Part shown: positions 43,650 to 57,156 of the stretch, one piece after another
How the letters are laid out: each line of letters starts with the position of its first letter
Position numbering within the stretch: the first letter of the stretch is position 1
Assembly (NCBI GenBank): GCA_007258455.2
Contig: VDFB02296643.1
Location: forward strand, 1 to 64,000
Length of the DNA: 64,000 nucleotides
Origin: Sequoia sempervirens
Lineage: Eukaryota > Streptophyta > Pinopsida > Cupressales > Cupressaceae
Direction: 5' to 3'
Notes under the pieces: model-generated
Told to the model about the DNA's origin: nothing
Databases searched by the model: none
What the model saw: only the letters and a program-made list of their open reading frames with translations
Position numbers and translations under genes: made by a program

Positions 43650-46395
43650 CGTTTCCATCTTGGTATCATTCGGTCTTGAGTCGTTTATCTTAATTGTTTA
43701 ATTAATGTTGTTTTAAGTATTTGATATAGTCATTGTTTATTATACTGAGCTTTTGAATGTCGTTTAAGTATTGTTTCAATTTACGGTGTTCGTAAGTGTT
43801 ATGTTGAGTTAATTAAAGTGTTAAATTAAATTATTAAATTAGAATATTAAATGAATATCGTTATTAATTATTAAATTAATTTGTTAAGTTCTAATGATTC
43901 AATAATTATATATCTACTTTTATTAATGAGGAATATTTTAATGAAATATAATGAAATAATATTGTATTTATAAATAATCTTTATTTATTTTAAATTTAAA
44001 TGTTATGAATAAGTTCGTTTAAAATAAATTATTAAATTGGAATATTAAAATGGAAATTTAGAGATAATGTTAAATCACAAAAAGTAATTAAAAAGAAATT
44101 TAAATCAGAAATATTTTGCATGCATGTGCATGCGTAGTTTTGAGCTGAAAATGAAAGGGCAACTTGCCGATTTTTGTGTTTTTAATGATTTACCATTTTA
44201 TTTTATTTTCAAAAACTAAAAATAATTTCTTTAATTGAAATTGGAGACAGAGAAAAAGGGAGTTAATTTTTTGGGTTTTTGGGAACAAGTAAAATTTGCT
44301 CTGCAATTTTTTTTTATTCTCTGGGAAAATAAAAGTAAAAGAAAATATTTACAGCTTGAGAAGCGGATTTTGAGAACGAAGAAACGGATTTGGGACTATA
44401 ACGAAGGATTGTCTTTCTCACCATCTCCATCAACGAGTGTTGGACTTCAAGTTGATCATCGATTTTCTTTATATGTATTTCAAATTTAGTGCTGAAAATT
44501 TTGCTTTCCATGTATTGGCATATCTTTGTTTTTGTCGTCGTGTTATCCATGCCTTCGTTCTTTGCACTCTTCAATATCCAATTTATGTGTTCTTTGATTT
44601 GTCATGGGGTAAAGTTCGATGCCCTTTTCATACGCCTGGAAGCCTGAACTATATTCACAATCTTTGTTTCATTTCTGAAACTTGAAAAATGTTTAGATGT
44701 TTCCAGTGGAAAGCAACCTGCTATGCATTTCCCTGGTTAATGCCATTTTTTTTTCAAATTGCTTCATTTGGCATCATTTAATATAGAACAGCCGATTTTA
44801 TTTAAGGCATCCCTTACCTTTAGGCGAGTATTATGCCTATATTTTTTATTGCTGTATTATTTTTTTGTATGTTGCCTTTTAGTTACATTCCTTGAAACTT
44901 AATTTGGGTGTCGATGTTAATTTTGGAAAGTCTTGATCCATTCTAAAGCGGTGTGTTTTTGTTATCCAGTTTATTTTTGCCGCCTTATCTTCATAGTCTT
45001 TTTTTTTTATGGTCTTTGAAAACTTGCAAGTAGTAGGGCGTCAATGTCAATCCTTGGGGAAAACAAACCTTAGATTCTTTTGACAGTTGGCTTTAATTCA
45101 ACATATCTTTATTGATTTTCATGGTATAGCCTGGGAGTCAATTTATTTTGCAAGGTATTTTGGTCTTCATGCTTTTTATACTTCTTTTCCTTATTTTCTT
45201 ATACTTTTAGGAGTGTCGATTTCTCCAGCATTGCTTCAAAATCTACAAAATTATATTGTAATGTCTATCTTCATTCACCTATATGGTGTCCACCTTAATT
45301 GTAATATTCTTTTTAGTTGTTCATTGTTTAGCTGATAAAACCGCACCCTTGTCATAAGCTCCCTTGTTTCGATTGGTAGATGGTAGAAATTTATGTTGCT
45401 AAGGTTCATTGTTACCTCTACTCCCAGCGCCTTGTTGCCTAGTCAACCTTGCTATCTCCTTTGGGGGTGTCATCTTAATCCTCAATTGGTTCGCTGTCTT
45501 TGTTCAAGCTCTATATTTTCCCTCATTCTTGGTTGTGTCTGGTTGTGTATTCAGTGCACTTTGTTTAAAGGTATATATATATATATGTATATATACATAT
45601 ATTTATATCTTTGGTTTAATTATTATGTTGGGTTGTACATTTTCTCTATGTTGTCAAAAGACAACCAGCAAGTATATTTAAAATTTTATTAACAATATCA
45701 TTTTAAATTAAATGTATAATATACATATATATATATATATATAATCATTTACAATGAAATATATGTATATATATATATATATAGGTATATATATAGGTAT
45801 ATATATATATGTGTGTGTGGAATTAATAAATATCTCATGAATTATAATAAAGAGTAATTTTGTGAGTGAAAATGCATAATTAGATAATTGAAGGTTGTTC
45901 TTAATTAAATTTATATACATTTGTATCTGCGTAAATAGATATACATGTTATGAATTATAAGTAAGAGCAATTTGTTTAAAGTATGTATGAATATGTATAA
46001 GAATTGTATAAATTCTTTAGTTGTTTAAATACTGTTAAAATGGAGGTGTAATTAAATGTAGCGATTGTGGAATATGTTCTTGTAAATTGTTACATGGAAT
46101 GTGTTCGAGATTTAAGAGATGGATTTTTATGTTCCCATGTTGGTAGTTTTCTTTTCCCCTTGTAATATTTCAATTTGATGAGATTTTGTGTCAGTCATGT
46201 GGGAACCTGTAGCACTAAGTTACTCTCTACTGGAAGTTTAAGGGTAGCTCGTTCAATAGGCTTCCAGAAGCAATGGGAAACTTGATTTATGATTGGATTT
46301 TCCATGTTTGATCTTTGTGGTTCATTTGATTTTATCTCTGATTTATGAGCTCTTGTGGGTGTTATCTTGTACCATGGTGTTGACATTTGATGTAG
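43650..46395. other. Untranslated AT-rich interior of the composite insertion
   Basis: No domain-bearing frame. TA-rich microsatellites at about 45,572-45,605 and 45,718-45,815. A leader-like stretch at 44,220-44,470 resembles the one near 37,080 in position relative to block X. Confidence 0.4.
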
Positions 46396-47640
46396 CTTTT
46401 TGGGCAAGATGGTTCATGCCTCGCATTTGCACTTGGTCTTTGTGGCTTTAGTGCTTTATGTGTTTTGGTACACCCCTTGGTGTCATTAGATTTTTTTTTC
46501 GGTGCTACTAGGGAGAGTGGCTCTTCATGGGGTTCGGCATACAAAAGGGCAGCCTGGGTAACCCATGGAAGAGTTTGTTTAAGAAGTGATAACCTAATAA
46601 AATTAACTAGTGGGTTTGAGTAGGATCACACTAAACAAGATAAATAAGATGCCTTGCCAATGCCGTTAGTGCTTTTGCAGACTAAGGATGGGTTGAGAAG
46701 GCCATGGTCAGCAAGATCACTACCTTGTCTTCACAAAAGGTTAGTGGTCCCGCATGTGTCACCCTATGGGGCTGACGCCTAGTGAGAGGCAACTAGGGTA
46801 ACCATAGATGGGGGTCGGCACCTAGTGAGAGGCAACCAGGGTAACCCATGTAGGGCCATGCGATGACACTCTTCCTATAGTATTCCTTGTCAGTGCCTTT
46901 GTGTGTCTCTGAAAGCAGTCATCCATTAAATAGTCATTTTTGATGTAGTTGTTTATCATGTGTATTGTTACTCTTGTTTTGTTGAGTCTTGTAACCTTTC
47001 CACTTGACTGTTCCTTGTCGTCGGTCTTTCTTGTCATCTCCTAGCACAAGGGGTGGGCCTTCGGGTCCACGTGGTCAGGAGGAGCGTGCTATGCACCCCA
47101 TTGGTTTCCCAGATAAAGTTCGTGAAGTGCAGAGATTGTATCGATGCAATTGATTTAGAGCTTCACCTGAGTTCAGTTGTATCATGTTCACTTAGTTGTA
47201 TACTTTTGCTATTGATGTACTATTCCCACTATGGGGTGGGAAGCACTACTATACTTTTGTAAATTTGTAACGATGTAATTTTCATATTGATGTATATATA
47301 TATTCTATTTTGATCAATGTAACATGTATGGATATTCTTGATTATATTATGTGTTCATATATGGATTTTTCACATGGATGTAATGTAATGGATGTATGAT
47401 CATTGTTTTATTATTCTATATTATGGTTCCGCAATGTAATCTTGGGATTTGTTAATTATCGTTAAGGTATGGGTTTATGATTAGTAATTTTGTCACGTGT
47501 ACCCCAGAGGACATAGTTGATATTGTATTTGTATAATTGCATTACATGTATTGTATATTAATGTACATCTTATGTTAGTTTACTTTTAAAAAAAGAAAAT
47601 TGTGTTGTAATTTGTTAGTTTCAGTTGTCCTTTGTGAGAG
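46395..47640 (+). repeat. LTR-like block Y, copy 2 (3' end truncated)
   Basis: Matches block Y at GGGAGAGTGGCTCTTCATGG, the duplicated GGTAACCCATG / GGTCGGC tracts at 46,790-46,860, and ATCTCCTAGCACAAGGGGTG with CCCCATTGG. After GTTGTCCTTTG the expected GGGGCATTACA end is missing. Confidence 0.7.
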
Positions 47641-49395
47641 CCCTTATATTCGCCTTCCTATAAGGAAAATTGAGTTGAGCAAATGCCGCAAAGCTTCGTG
47701 CCATAGGATGTTCAGGTCACTTGTGGATTTCGTCTCTAGTTGCATCTAATCGGGTCTTTCAAACCAGAGGCCATGTTTATTATGGATGACCTTACAAGAG
47801 TTCTTAGACATGTCGAACTGTACTAGGTCTTGACCATGAATTAAATTGTGTTATAACCAAACGTTGTTCCTCTTTGGTAAACCTGAATTGTTATAGTAAA
47901 TCAAACTAGCATTATGTGAGATGTTATGATTGACCCTAAGTTTTTAAAATACTATAGTTTACCTGATTTCATAACTAAATAGTAAATAAATATTACTTGT
48001 ATTTATAATTCGATGGATCCTTATCTTGTTTGAGAAACTTGGAAAATGACCCTAGTGTACCACTTGGTCTTAATTTTTTTTTAAATTTTGATTGTCATTA
48101 TAATGATCATGTTATAGTCTTAAAACATTATTACATTACTCTTCTTTTATTATAAAAATCAAGTTGTTACCTTGAGTTATTTGATCGATTATTATAATTT
48201 TTCCTAGTTATCAAAATGGATAAATATCTTTCTTTTATAAAATATTAAATATTTAAGTATTTACTTTTAAGGAGAGTTAGATAATCAAGTGATTAAACTA
48301 AATTAGGTTTAAGAGAAAATAATAACTATATTTAATTTATATATATATATAATTCTGAAGGAAAACATTCTAAGTACAAAACTTATATTGGAGGATGAAG
48401 TGAAAGGAATTAAATATGAAATTGAGTTATTTTATGACATTTGATCAATGCATAAATTTAGATTGCAATTTGTCTATGCATATTATGTATCATGGATTAA
48501 TTGGGGTCTTGTTTCATTTTTAGATATAACTATGGGTGGGAGAAAAGTTAATATGGTGTAAGGGTAAAAGTTTAGGAATTGATTATATAGAGATGTTGCA
48601 TAATTTAAATAGTTGGAATATTGAGTAGAGTAGAATGTGTTGGGATAGGAATGAATTATCTCTTGTAATTTACTTTCGTAAAACCTTAGAGCAAGGGTAT
48701 GAGTTGTGAGTGGAACTTAAATCGAGTAATTAGATTTGAGTGAAGCATAAATGCTTGACGAGATTATTGAAATGTTTCCATTAATGTCTTGGGTATATAT
48801 TATAGGATTGGACATTCAACTAAATGATGTTGTTTACCTTCAGTTGTTTGGAATGTTGGTTTGTAAATATATATGTTATTTTGTAGTTTGGAAGTTGCCT
48901 AACTTGTGATCTTGTGTGTTTATTGGATGATGTTAAGTATCAAGTGTCATAAATAATAGTTTTGCTATGTGGAAATAATGTATCTCATGGTTTCACTATT
49001 GTTTTACGTGCTTGCTTTGAGTAAAGTATTTGGTTAGTGAATTTGGGTTCTTTTGGTTAATTGATTGAATATTGAATGTCAATTTCATTTGTAATCGTTA
49101 AAGTTGAATCCATGGTTGTAATGTTTATTTCTTGCTCGTTTAGTTTGAGGTGTTGAATTAGTGAAAATGAGAAGCTTTTGATTATTGAGGTTGATTTTGA
49201 TTTTGAGTTGATTTTGGGTTTTGTGTTATGAGGGAGTCTTTGTGCGAAATTGTTACAGTAATCTTCCAAAGGTCTAAGGGAGTATTCTATTGGTTGAATT
49301 TTATGTTGCTCTTTTGGAAGTGGTTGATTATGTATTTGAATTGTGTTCATGATGGTTTTAGCCATGCACTATTTATTCATTATTATGGTCGGTTT
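47641..49395. other. AT-rich stretch between block Y copies
   Basis: No gene recognised. It could be the remnant of an internal region or an unrelated insertion. Confidence 0.4.
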
Positions 49396-50646
49396 TTGTG
49401 TGCGAGAGGGTTCATGCCTCGCTTTATGTGTATGTGCACATGGGTTGTAATTCTGTGCAATATGGCTTTACCCTATTGGATGTTTTTGGGTCTTCTAGTT
49501 GTTAGTAGGGGGAGTGGCTCTCAATGGGGGTCGCTGCACAAAGTGTCGTTAAGATAACCCATGTGGGAGTTTCTTAATTTAGTGAAAACCTAATTAATAA
49601 ACTAGGGGGTTGGGTAGAAATTCACACTAACTAAGATAATTGGATGCCTCACCCATGCCTGTAGTGCTCATTTAGGCTAAGGATGGGCTAAGAAGGTTTG
49701 GTTGGAAAGATCAACTTCCTTGTCCTCATGAAAGGAAAGTTGGTTCTGCATTTGTCACCCTATGGGGTTGGTGACTGGTGAGAGACTATCATGATAACCA
49801 TAGATGGGGGTTGGCGTCTAGAGAGAGACAGTGAGGATAACCCATGCCAGGACCATGCGATGACACTCTTCCTTATTGCAACCTAGCATTCCCTTGTCTT
49901 GTTTTCCCCTTTGTTGTTTGTGTACCTCTAGAAGTGGTGTCTCTATTGTGAGTTTTCTTGTTGCACCTTGTACGTTGGAGTCATGCTAGCCCTTTTCTGA
50001 TTGACTACTTGTGTAGTGGGTCCTTATTGTCATCTCCTAGAATGGGGGGTGGACCTTAGGGTTCCACATGGTGGGGTGGAATGTTCTATGCACTCCATTG
50101 GGTTCCCAATTGATGCTCGTGAGCATGGATGTTGTACCTTTGCAGAGATCCCAAATCTTGTACCCAACTTGAGATAGTGTTGGTGTTATGTACAATGTAA
50201 TCATTTCAGTTGTATCTCATCATGTATCTGGTGTATCCTTCCCATTGTATGTTGGGAAGTATTGATGTATTTATGTAATCATGAAACAATGTACCTTTAT
50301 GTAATAAAAGTGATGTATGTACTCCTTGGGTTTAACATATGATCATTGATGGTTATTTATTTAATCTGATGTATGGACGTATGATGTTCATTACTTAATG
50401 TAATGGATTTATAATTAACTTTTGTGGGTTGGTTAATCTTAGATGTTGGATTAGAACTTGATAGGAATGTATGCTCATAATGCAATCATGATACCCTGAA
50501 GGACATAGTTAGATCATATGTATGTGTAGTTTTCATTCTATGTTAGTTGTTAGCATGATCTACATGTTGATTCACTTTTAAAAAAAATAATCATAAATTG
50601 TTAGTTAGATGTGTTGTCCATTGGGGTTTTGTGGCGGGGCATTACA
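49395..50646 (+). repeat. LTR-like block Y, copy 3, ends at the insertion border
   Basis: Matches copies 1 and 2 at GGGGGAGTGGCTCTCAATGG, GATAACCCATG, CATCTCCTAGAATGGGGGGT and CTCCATTGGGTTCCC. Ends GGCGGGGCATTACA immediately before the TSD ATGTG, so this copy defines the outer right LTR end. Confidence 0.75.
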
Positions 50647-51200
50647 ATGTGGTTTATCGGCATTCATGATTGGAGATTGCATTTGTAAGAGGCAATATTG
50701 GACAATATAGTTTGTACATGGTTGTTAAATGCTTTCTCTATGGAATGGATTTGGATGGAGATGTTTGCAGCTAATGGTGTTTGGAATGGCGGTCATTGGT
50801 AATTGGAAACTTGTGTGAATTAACCATGGGTTCTTTAATACCAGGATGGCTAGATTGGGCACATGGCCAGGATGACAAGGGTGTCTAGGTCACTCAACAT
50901 CATTTAATGATCAAATATTCCCTTCCAAATTAGCTGCGTGGATGATCAAGAATGAAATTGTTGCACGTGGATGTGACATTTTTTGGTTGGAATTCATAAG
51001 GAGGGGTGATGTGGTTTATCGACATTCATGATCAGAGATTGAATTTGTAAGAGGAAAGATTGGACAATACAGTTGTGCATGGTTGTTAAATGCTTTCTCC
51101 ATAGAATGGCTTTAGATAGCGATGTTTGCAGTTAATGGTGTTTGGAATGGTGGTCATTGGTAATTGGCAACTCATGCGAATTAACCTCATGTTCTTTAAA
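50647..51200. repeat. 362-bp tandem repeat, right of the insertion
   Basis: GTGGTTTATCGGCATTCATG at 50,650 recurs as GTGGTTTATCGACATTCATG at 51,012. About 190 bp of the second unit is present. The intervening GATTGGGCACATGG...GGGGTGAT segment is the same as at 34,960-35,144. Confidence 0.85.
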
Positions 51201-51205
51201 TCACT

Positions 51206-52035
51206 GTGGTGGTGGAAAAAAGACTCACAATCGACATGAATACTCTAGTGCATTTGAGGTGCTCGAAGAAGAAGACAACTTTCCTTAGCTTCATTGCAAA
51301 CGAGAGGTTGAAGAAAATATGTTTGAATAATGCTATCTTGTGCGTAGAGGTTGTGCAAATGGTGATAGGTAAGAAGTTCTATTTCTCCTCTAATAGGGTA
51401 AGGGCCAATTTTGACATTTGATCTTAGTTCCTAGCCACACTTTTGGATATGCAAATTCCCAAAGTTCGTTGCTTGCGTCTGCTAAGGTCAGTGTTCAAGG
51501 TGGCTATCTTGGTACATGATTTGGACATGGTTATAGTCACTGAACTGGGAGTTGGGATTCCTTGGACAAATGACATTGAAAAAATGTTCCATTGTGGGGT
51601 GGCAGTGGAGCAACAACCTTTCCTCCTCAACTTGGATGTTGGTGGTCGGGCTTGTCACAGGCTTTGGGCTTTAATTGGTTACCACTTCCTCTATCACAAG
51701 CTAGGTTTGGACAAGGTCATGGGCATCTAGTGGTGTAGGGATTTTGCCAAGGTGGTGGAGTCAGGTAAGTTCTATGACGAAGAGGATTGATGGGGGCTAG
51801 AAAATAATTTTGGTATCTGGGTGGTTGTGTGTAGTTGTTAATTAGGAAGCTTTGTATTGTCTTTGGTTGTATCAAGATGTAATGGGGCACTTCTGATAGT
51901 TTTTAGGGTTGTAGGGGAAACTGAATTACTCATCTTTAGACCTTGATTTTGGGTGTCTACTCATATGTACATGTTTCAGTTTATGAATATAATATATGCA
52001 ACTTCAGTTGCGTTTTATGAATCAAAAAACAAATA
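51206..52035 (+). pseudogene. Unrecognised decayed reading frames with a LINE-like 3' tail
   Basis: Two open stretches, 51,206-51,421 (ending SNRVRANFDI) and 51,443-51,730 (VAILVHDLDMVIVTELGVGI), are separated by a stop. The segment ends TTGCGTTTTATGAATCAAAAAAC near 52,030, similar in style to plant LINE tails. I do not recognise the protein and no TSD was found. Confidence 0.3.
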
Positions 52036-53590
52036 ATGCATGTCAATTATATGGCCTTATATGGTCTATAATTTTAAAATAGTATAATACAAACCATCAA
52101 ATTCTAAGTTTAATTAGTAACAAGTTAAAACATATTTTTATGTAAAGTACCTTTTTAAAAAAAATAAATGAAGATATGTTTTTAATGTTAAAATTTGCAT
52201 TTCAATGCTCTTTTTATTTATTTTTGAGCTTATTTTAATTATAACGTATTAAATTTATAGAGTAGTTTATAAGTACTTTTTACATAAATTCAATTATCAC
52301 ATGATCACATATTCATCTAAATATTTGATCCTAATTTTCATATCTCTCATTCATCACTTTTGACTATATCTATGATTGTGGACTTGACTTAAGTCATTTT
52401 GTAGTTATAGATTTTAACCTAAAATATTTAAAACTCAAAATTTAAATTTGTACCTCATTGATCTTTTTTGCTAGCCCTTGTTTGTCAATCTAGTGTACAT
52501 TTGTGTGTTATGATGTATTTAAAGTCATTCATTGGTTTTGAAATCATTTAGGACTATCCTAGAGTTACCCAAGAAACTATCTAGAGAATTTATGAGAGCA
52601 TCATAGTAGCTTCATTAGAGGATTAAATCAACCCACATTGTCTTAGATCTGTTACATGTTTACTTGACTTAAATATTTTTTCTTTGAGAAAATGTAATAT
52701 AATGCCCATTATTTTTATTACTTATCAATTAGGATAATTCTAATATATTTAGTACAATATTCAATTATTAGATATATTTTTAATAACTTAAATTCATTTT
52801 GAATAAGTAGAATTAAATTAATTATTTTATGAGCATAAGTAATTATCTTTTATAATTTTATAAAAGTTAAGGGAAATTTTATGGCAAGTTAAAGTTCATT
52901 TATGGATAAACTTATTAAGTGTAATTATAATACATTTAATATATATTTTTATGGAGTAATTTGAATACTTTAATACAATTAATATATAGATAGCATATAA
53001 ATAATTAAAGGCATTAGGTCTTATAATAGAAAAGTATGTATATATTTTTAGTTCATTATAAAGAGATGAATTGATTACAAAGGTCTTAAAGGGAGGACCT
53101 AGAATCAATGAAATAAAAGTAAAAATAGATTATAAAATATTTTCATGCAATGACACATTAGAGCCAATATTTGTGGGAGTATATTGAGAAATTATTATGG
53201 AATGAGAAAAATATTAACATGATTTTGGTTATTATTTTTTTCAAATAGTAAGACATAATTATTGTGTGATTTAAGGATAAATTTCTTAATGATAAAAAAG
53301 TAAAAAGCACTTGAAAATATTAATATATTAAAAATATAAAATTAATATTAAGAAGTTGTAAATATTAAAAAATATTATAATGGTTAAAAATTATTTCATT
53401 CAAATTAATATTGAGAATATTTGTATTAATGTAAATGAAAAAAAATTGACTTAGTGAGGAAAGACAATAACACTTGAAAAATAATAATCTTGCAATCTAT
53501 TAATGTATAATTAAAAAGGATGAATAAAAATGATATGAACTATTAAACGCTATGATATAATTATAAATTTTATAATCAATCAAACAAATA
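52036..53590. other. Extremely AT-rich stretch, nothing recognised
   Basis: Long A/T runs, no coding frames with domain-like content, no RNA signals or paired repeats seen. Confidence 0.5.
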
Positions 53591-53736
53591 TTGATGTCTT
53601 TTTTTATAAGATAAAGTAGGAAAACAAAGTTTCCAACCTTATTACAAAGAAAGCTTTGAGGCTAGTAAAAAATGGCCCACATAGGGTATTAACAATGAAA
53701 ACATTAAGTGAATAGATGAAAAAAACACTTAAACAA

Positions 53737-53980
53737 CACCTAACAAGATAGCCAAAAGCTAAGAATTACTCTAGGGTGAGAATACCTTCCCTCATTCTTC
53801 ATGTAAAAACTTATACAACTCTTCTTTATTGATCTTTTGCTTCTTGTTTTTTCTTTTGAGTAGGATTTTTCACCGAGCCTTTTCTTGTAATATTTTTCAA
53901 CAAAATGAAGAAAAAGGAGGGTAGCCACAAACCTATCCATAAATTTAGTACTAAATTTAAGAACCCAATTTGACCAATTT
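53737..53980. repeat. Dispersed repeat, copy 2
   Basis: Matches 19,155-19,425. The preceding 53,595-53,690 has a T-run and TTATCTTATAAAAAAA on the minus strand, suggesting that this family may end in a retroposon-type tail. Confidence 0.7.
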
Positions 53981-53989
53981 TGGTTGTTT

Positions 53990-56130
53990 TGCTGCCATTT
54001 GTGCTTATGATTAAAATCCATATTTCCCCCTAGTTTAGCCATATCTTCCCTTTAACTAATTCTCTTCTCCTCTTGGCTCTCTTGATCAACTCTTGTGAAG
54101 TGGGGTTAGTGGAAAATGAAAATGAAGCATGAATTATTCAACTAGGGTTAGAATTCACAATACTCAAATCAAGAACAATGATCAAATCCAACTTACAAAT
54201 AAAATTGAATGCAAACAAGTTAGAAATCAAACAACAACAATGAAAGCCCAATTCAAAATTGAAATCAAACACGTGTAAACCTATTATTCCATTTTGAATT
54301 TGGTTTATGGTTTGTTTGGTTGCTCAATCATTAGCTTCGATGATTTTAAAAGCTTCAAATGACCTAAATGATTAATGAAATTGCTCAAATGCTCGAGTGC
54401 TCAGGTGATATGAATTAGCTCAAATGATTCTAGGTGTTGATTATGTAGGAATGAAGGTTGTTTTATAGATTTTCAAGATTTAGATCAATGGTAGAGATTA
54501 GCTCTTGAGATCAATGAATGAGATTAAATCAAGGAGGATCAAGGATCAAGATTAGTTTGAACTCAAAATATCTCCACAATTTAAGGAAACTGGTTAAGAT
54601 ATTTTGAAATGAAGTGTGAAGATTAGACCAAGATTTGAAGGGTTGAGGATGAATGAGGAAGTTAAGATATTTTAGGATATTTTGAGAAATAATATTCCAT
54701 GGGAATATGCCTTTGAGAGGGAAATTAGAACAATTAAATAATTCAAGATTATTGAATTATGAAGGCTTAGGATATTCCTTTGTTAATAGAGAATATTCCA
54801 TGCAAGTGGGAGGGAATTAGATAATTAAATAATTTCAAATCACTTAATCATGAGACATTAGAAGAAAATTAGATTTATTTAATTAAATAATTAAAATTAT
54901 TCTATTAGGGGTGATAAGAGGAAAATTAATGAAATATGATGAATTAATTAAATAATTCAAAATCACTTAATTAATAGAGGAAATAGGTTAATTAATGAAA
55001 AATGATGTTAAAAAGGGAATTAATGATGAGAGTGATGAAAATGCAATATTAATAATGAATATGATGAAAATGATGCCAAAATGCAATGTTAATGATGTGT
55101 GATATGAATTAGGCATTTTGTATGTCTACATTTTTCCCCTCTTTGACACAATGTACTTGCTACATTATTTCAAAGATAATTATTTCTTGGATAAAAAAGT
55201 TAATTTTTTTTTATGATGCCCCACTATGCCCTTTTGGATTACAAAAGGATGATAGGACACTAGACTGCCCCTCAGGAATTTTCCTAGAAAAAATAATTTT
55301 CAATTCGAGCTCATGATAAGAGTAGGAATAGTTTAGTTGAAAATAGGACAAAAAACTAGGCCCTAGGGGTTGCTTTAAATGATCAAGATTAAAAATGAGG
55401 CTCAAAAAATGATCTAGCAAGGTGGTCGCAAGTGAAACCCTAGGTTTTGGGGGTAATATATAGAAAATCAGGCTCAAAACATCCTCATTTGCACACTCAT
55501 CTTTAGAAACTTACTTATGTCTTAAATCTCTTAGCTTTCACCTCACTTAGAGACCCTTTCACGATGGTGCTTGTACCTCGTGCCCCACTTCACACAAATA
55601 GAGTATGACGGTTCTAGAGGCCTATGGGAGCGGTCCTAGTAGTACACGCATCTTTACTTTTAGCACTCGTTTGATTTTAAGCACATTAATTTTTAGCTAA
55701 ATGTAGGAAAACAAATGTGGTGATTTGTAGATCGGTGCTTTTGAAGCTCAATAAGGCTCATTTGCAATCATTGATTATCAATTTTGCATAAAGTGACACC
55801 TTTGCAAAGGGTTGATGCAATTTCTATAAAGTGACACATGGATAGTGGCGTGTTTGAAGACGTGTTCGCATCTGAAATCGGGATATCAACATGTTTGAAA
55901 ATGGCCCTCATCTGACTATTATACATTGACGTATTTGCTTAAAGTGACATGTTTACTTTTTTAGGCCCAAGACTTAGGATTTTTACCAATCTTTTGCAAA
56001 ATTGACATCATTGGCTTCATGATTTCAGGCAGTACTATGCCCTATTTACTCCAAAGAATGGAGGCCTCAAATCATGGATTGAATGTCCAATATGTAACGA
56101 TCCAATCTAATAACCCCAAAATTTCCACTA
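53990..56130. other. Non-coding, LTR-like sequence
   Basis: Rich in TTAATTAAATAATTCAAA-like phrases (54,730-55,070) with C-rich segments (55,130-55,480), a texture typical of plant LTRs. No paired ends found, no gene. Confidence 0.35.
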
Positions 56131-56164
56131 TATTTTTTTCTTGATTATTATCTTATTATGTGTT

Positions 56165-56345
56165 CATTCACTTGCATACTCAAGTACTTCTATCCATATG
56201 AGAAAAATCATCCATCCATCTGGGATAGGCATCCAACCATATGGGTTAGGAATTTGTCCATACAGGACAACAATTCATCTATCCATTTGGGATAGACATC
56301 TACCCAAATCGGGTAGGAATCTATCCATAAAGGATAGGAATATGC
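56165..56345. repeat. Degenerate minisatellite, about 25-bp units
   Basis: Variants of ATCCATNTGGGATAGGNAT recur about six times, some alternating with their near complements. In translation the minus strand gives repeated YPxWID. No evidence of a real protein. Confidence 0.65.
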
Positions 56346-57007
56346 TTTGGCCAGAGACTTAGACTCATCGAGAGCATTTGAGTCCTGAGTCACTCACTAA
56401 ATACTACACTCCCTTTGGAAGTGCACCAAGGTCGTCATCCTTAGGAGTATGTAAAAATAAATATGTAGCTTGAGTCCCGCCTCAAAATTTGGCTTAAAGC
56501 CTTAGGGAGTCAACCAAATCCATCCAGGATTCCTTCCAAGTATAAAAAGAATGTATTTTATCTTATCTTTATGTTAGATATTTTTAGTCCCTTTTGACCA
56601 AGAAAATCTCTTCAATTATTAAATTATATTTTAATTTACCTTTATCCTAACTTTCCTAAGCCCCATCCTCAAACACTTGAGATATTGGGAGCATCCTTCA
56701 TTTCCTAGACTGCCTACATATCTTGCTTCCAAATGGGATCAAGGTGTAAAATATGTAGTTCTATTTTCTAATCTATGTTTGATGTGAACTGTTTTGTGGG
56801 TACACAACCCTTTCTAGGGCCCCTTTTCCCCAAATAGTTCCATTGTGACTGTTACTCATCAAGGGAAGCAATGAAGATAAGTAAATAGTCTCCATGACCA
56901 TTACTTGTTTCCTAAAACAATTAATTCCTAATCCTAAAATAACATCACCCTTGAAACCGTTGAACTACATTTTCATTCCATGATTAAATATCCAATAAAA
57001 TATAAAT

Positions 57008-57156
57008 TGTTAGCAAAATTTTGTATATCATCGAATGTAATTGATTGATTCATATTTCAATATGAAAGGATACATATAGGACCATTACAAACTATCATAG
57101 GAAACCATCACATTAATAATTAATAACTACACAATGTAATATTAATTACTCCAACA
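57008..57156 (-). repeat. 3' LTR of the small element, 149 bp
   Basis: Matches the other LTR except for an additional segment of about 29 bp there (GATGTGATTTATAACTATCA region), probably a short tandem duplication. Confidence 0.9.

Larger units (their letters stand above)
35145..50646. mobile_element. 15.5-kb composite LTR-type insertion with TSD ATGTG
   Basis: Left end TGTAGTGTGATGCCCC, right end GGCGGGGCATTACA, flanked by ATGTG at 35,140-35,144 and 50,647-50,651. The uninterrupted target sequence GGTGATGTGGTTTATCG survives at about 51,005, which confirms both borders. Inside, LTR-like blocks are repeated two to three times (see separate entries), an internal junction GACGTTACA/TGTAGTGCCC lies at 41,669/41,670, and no gag or pol is recognisable. 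It may be a large non-autonomous element with long LTRs, or several nested or recombined copies. The internal layout is unresolved. Confidence 0.6.
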
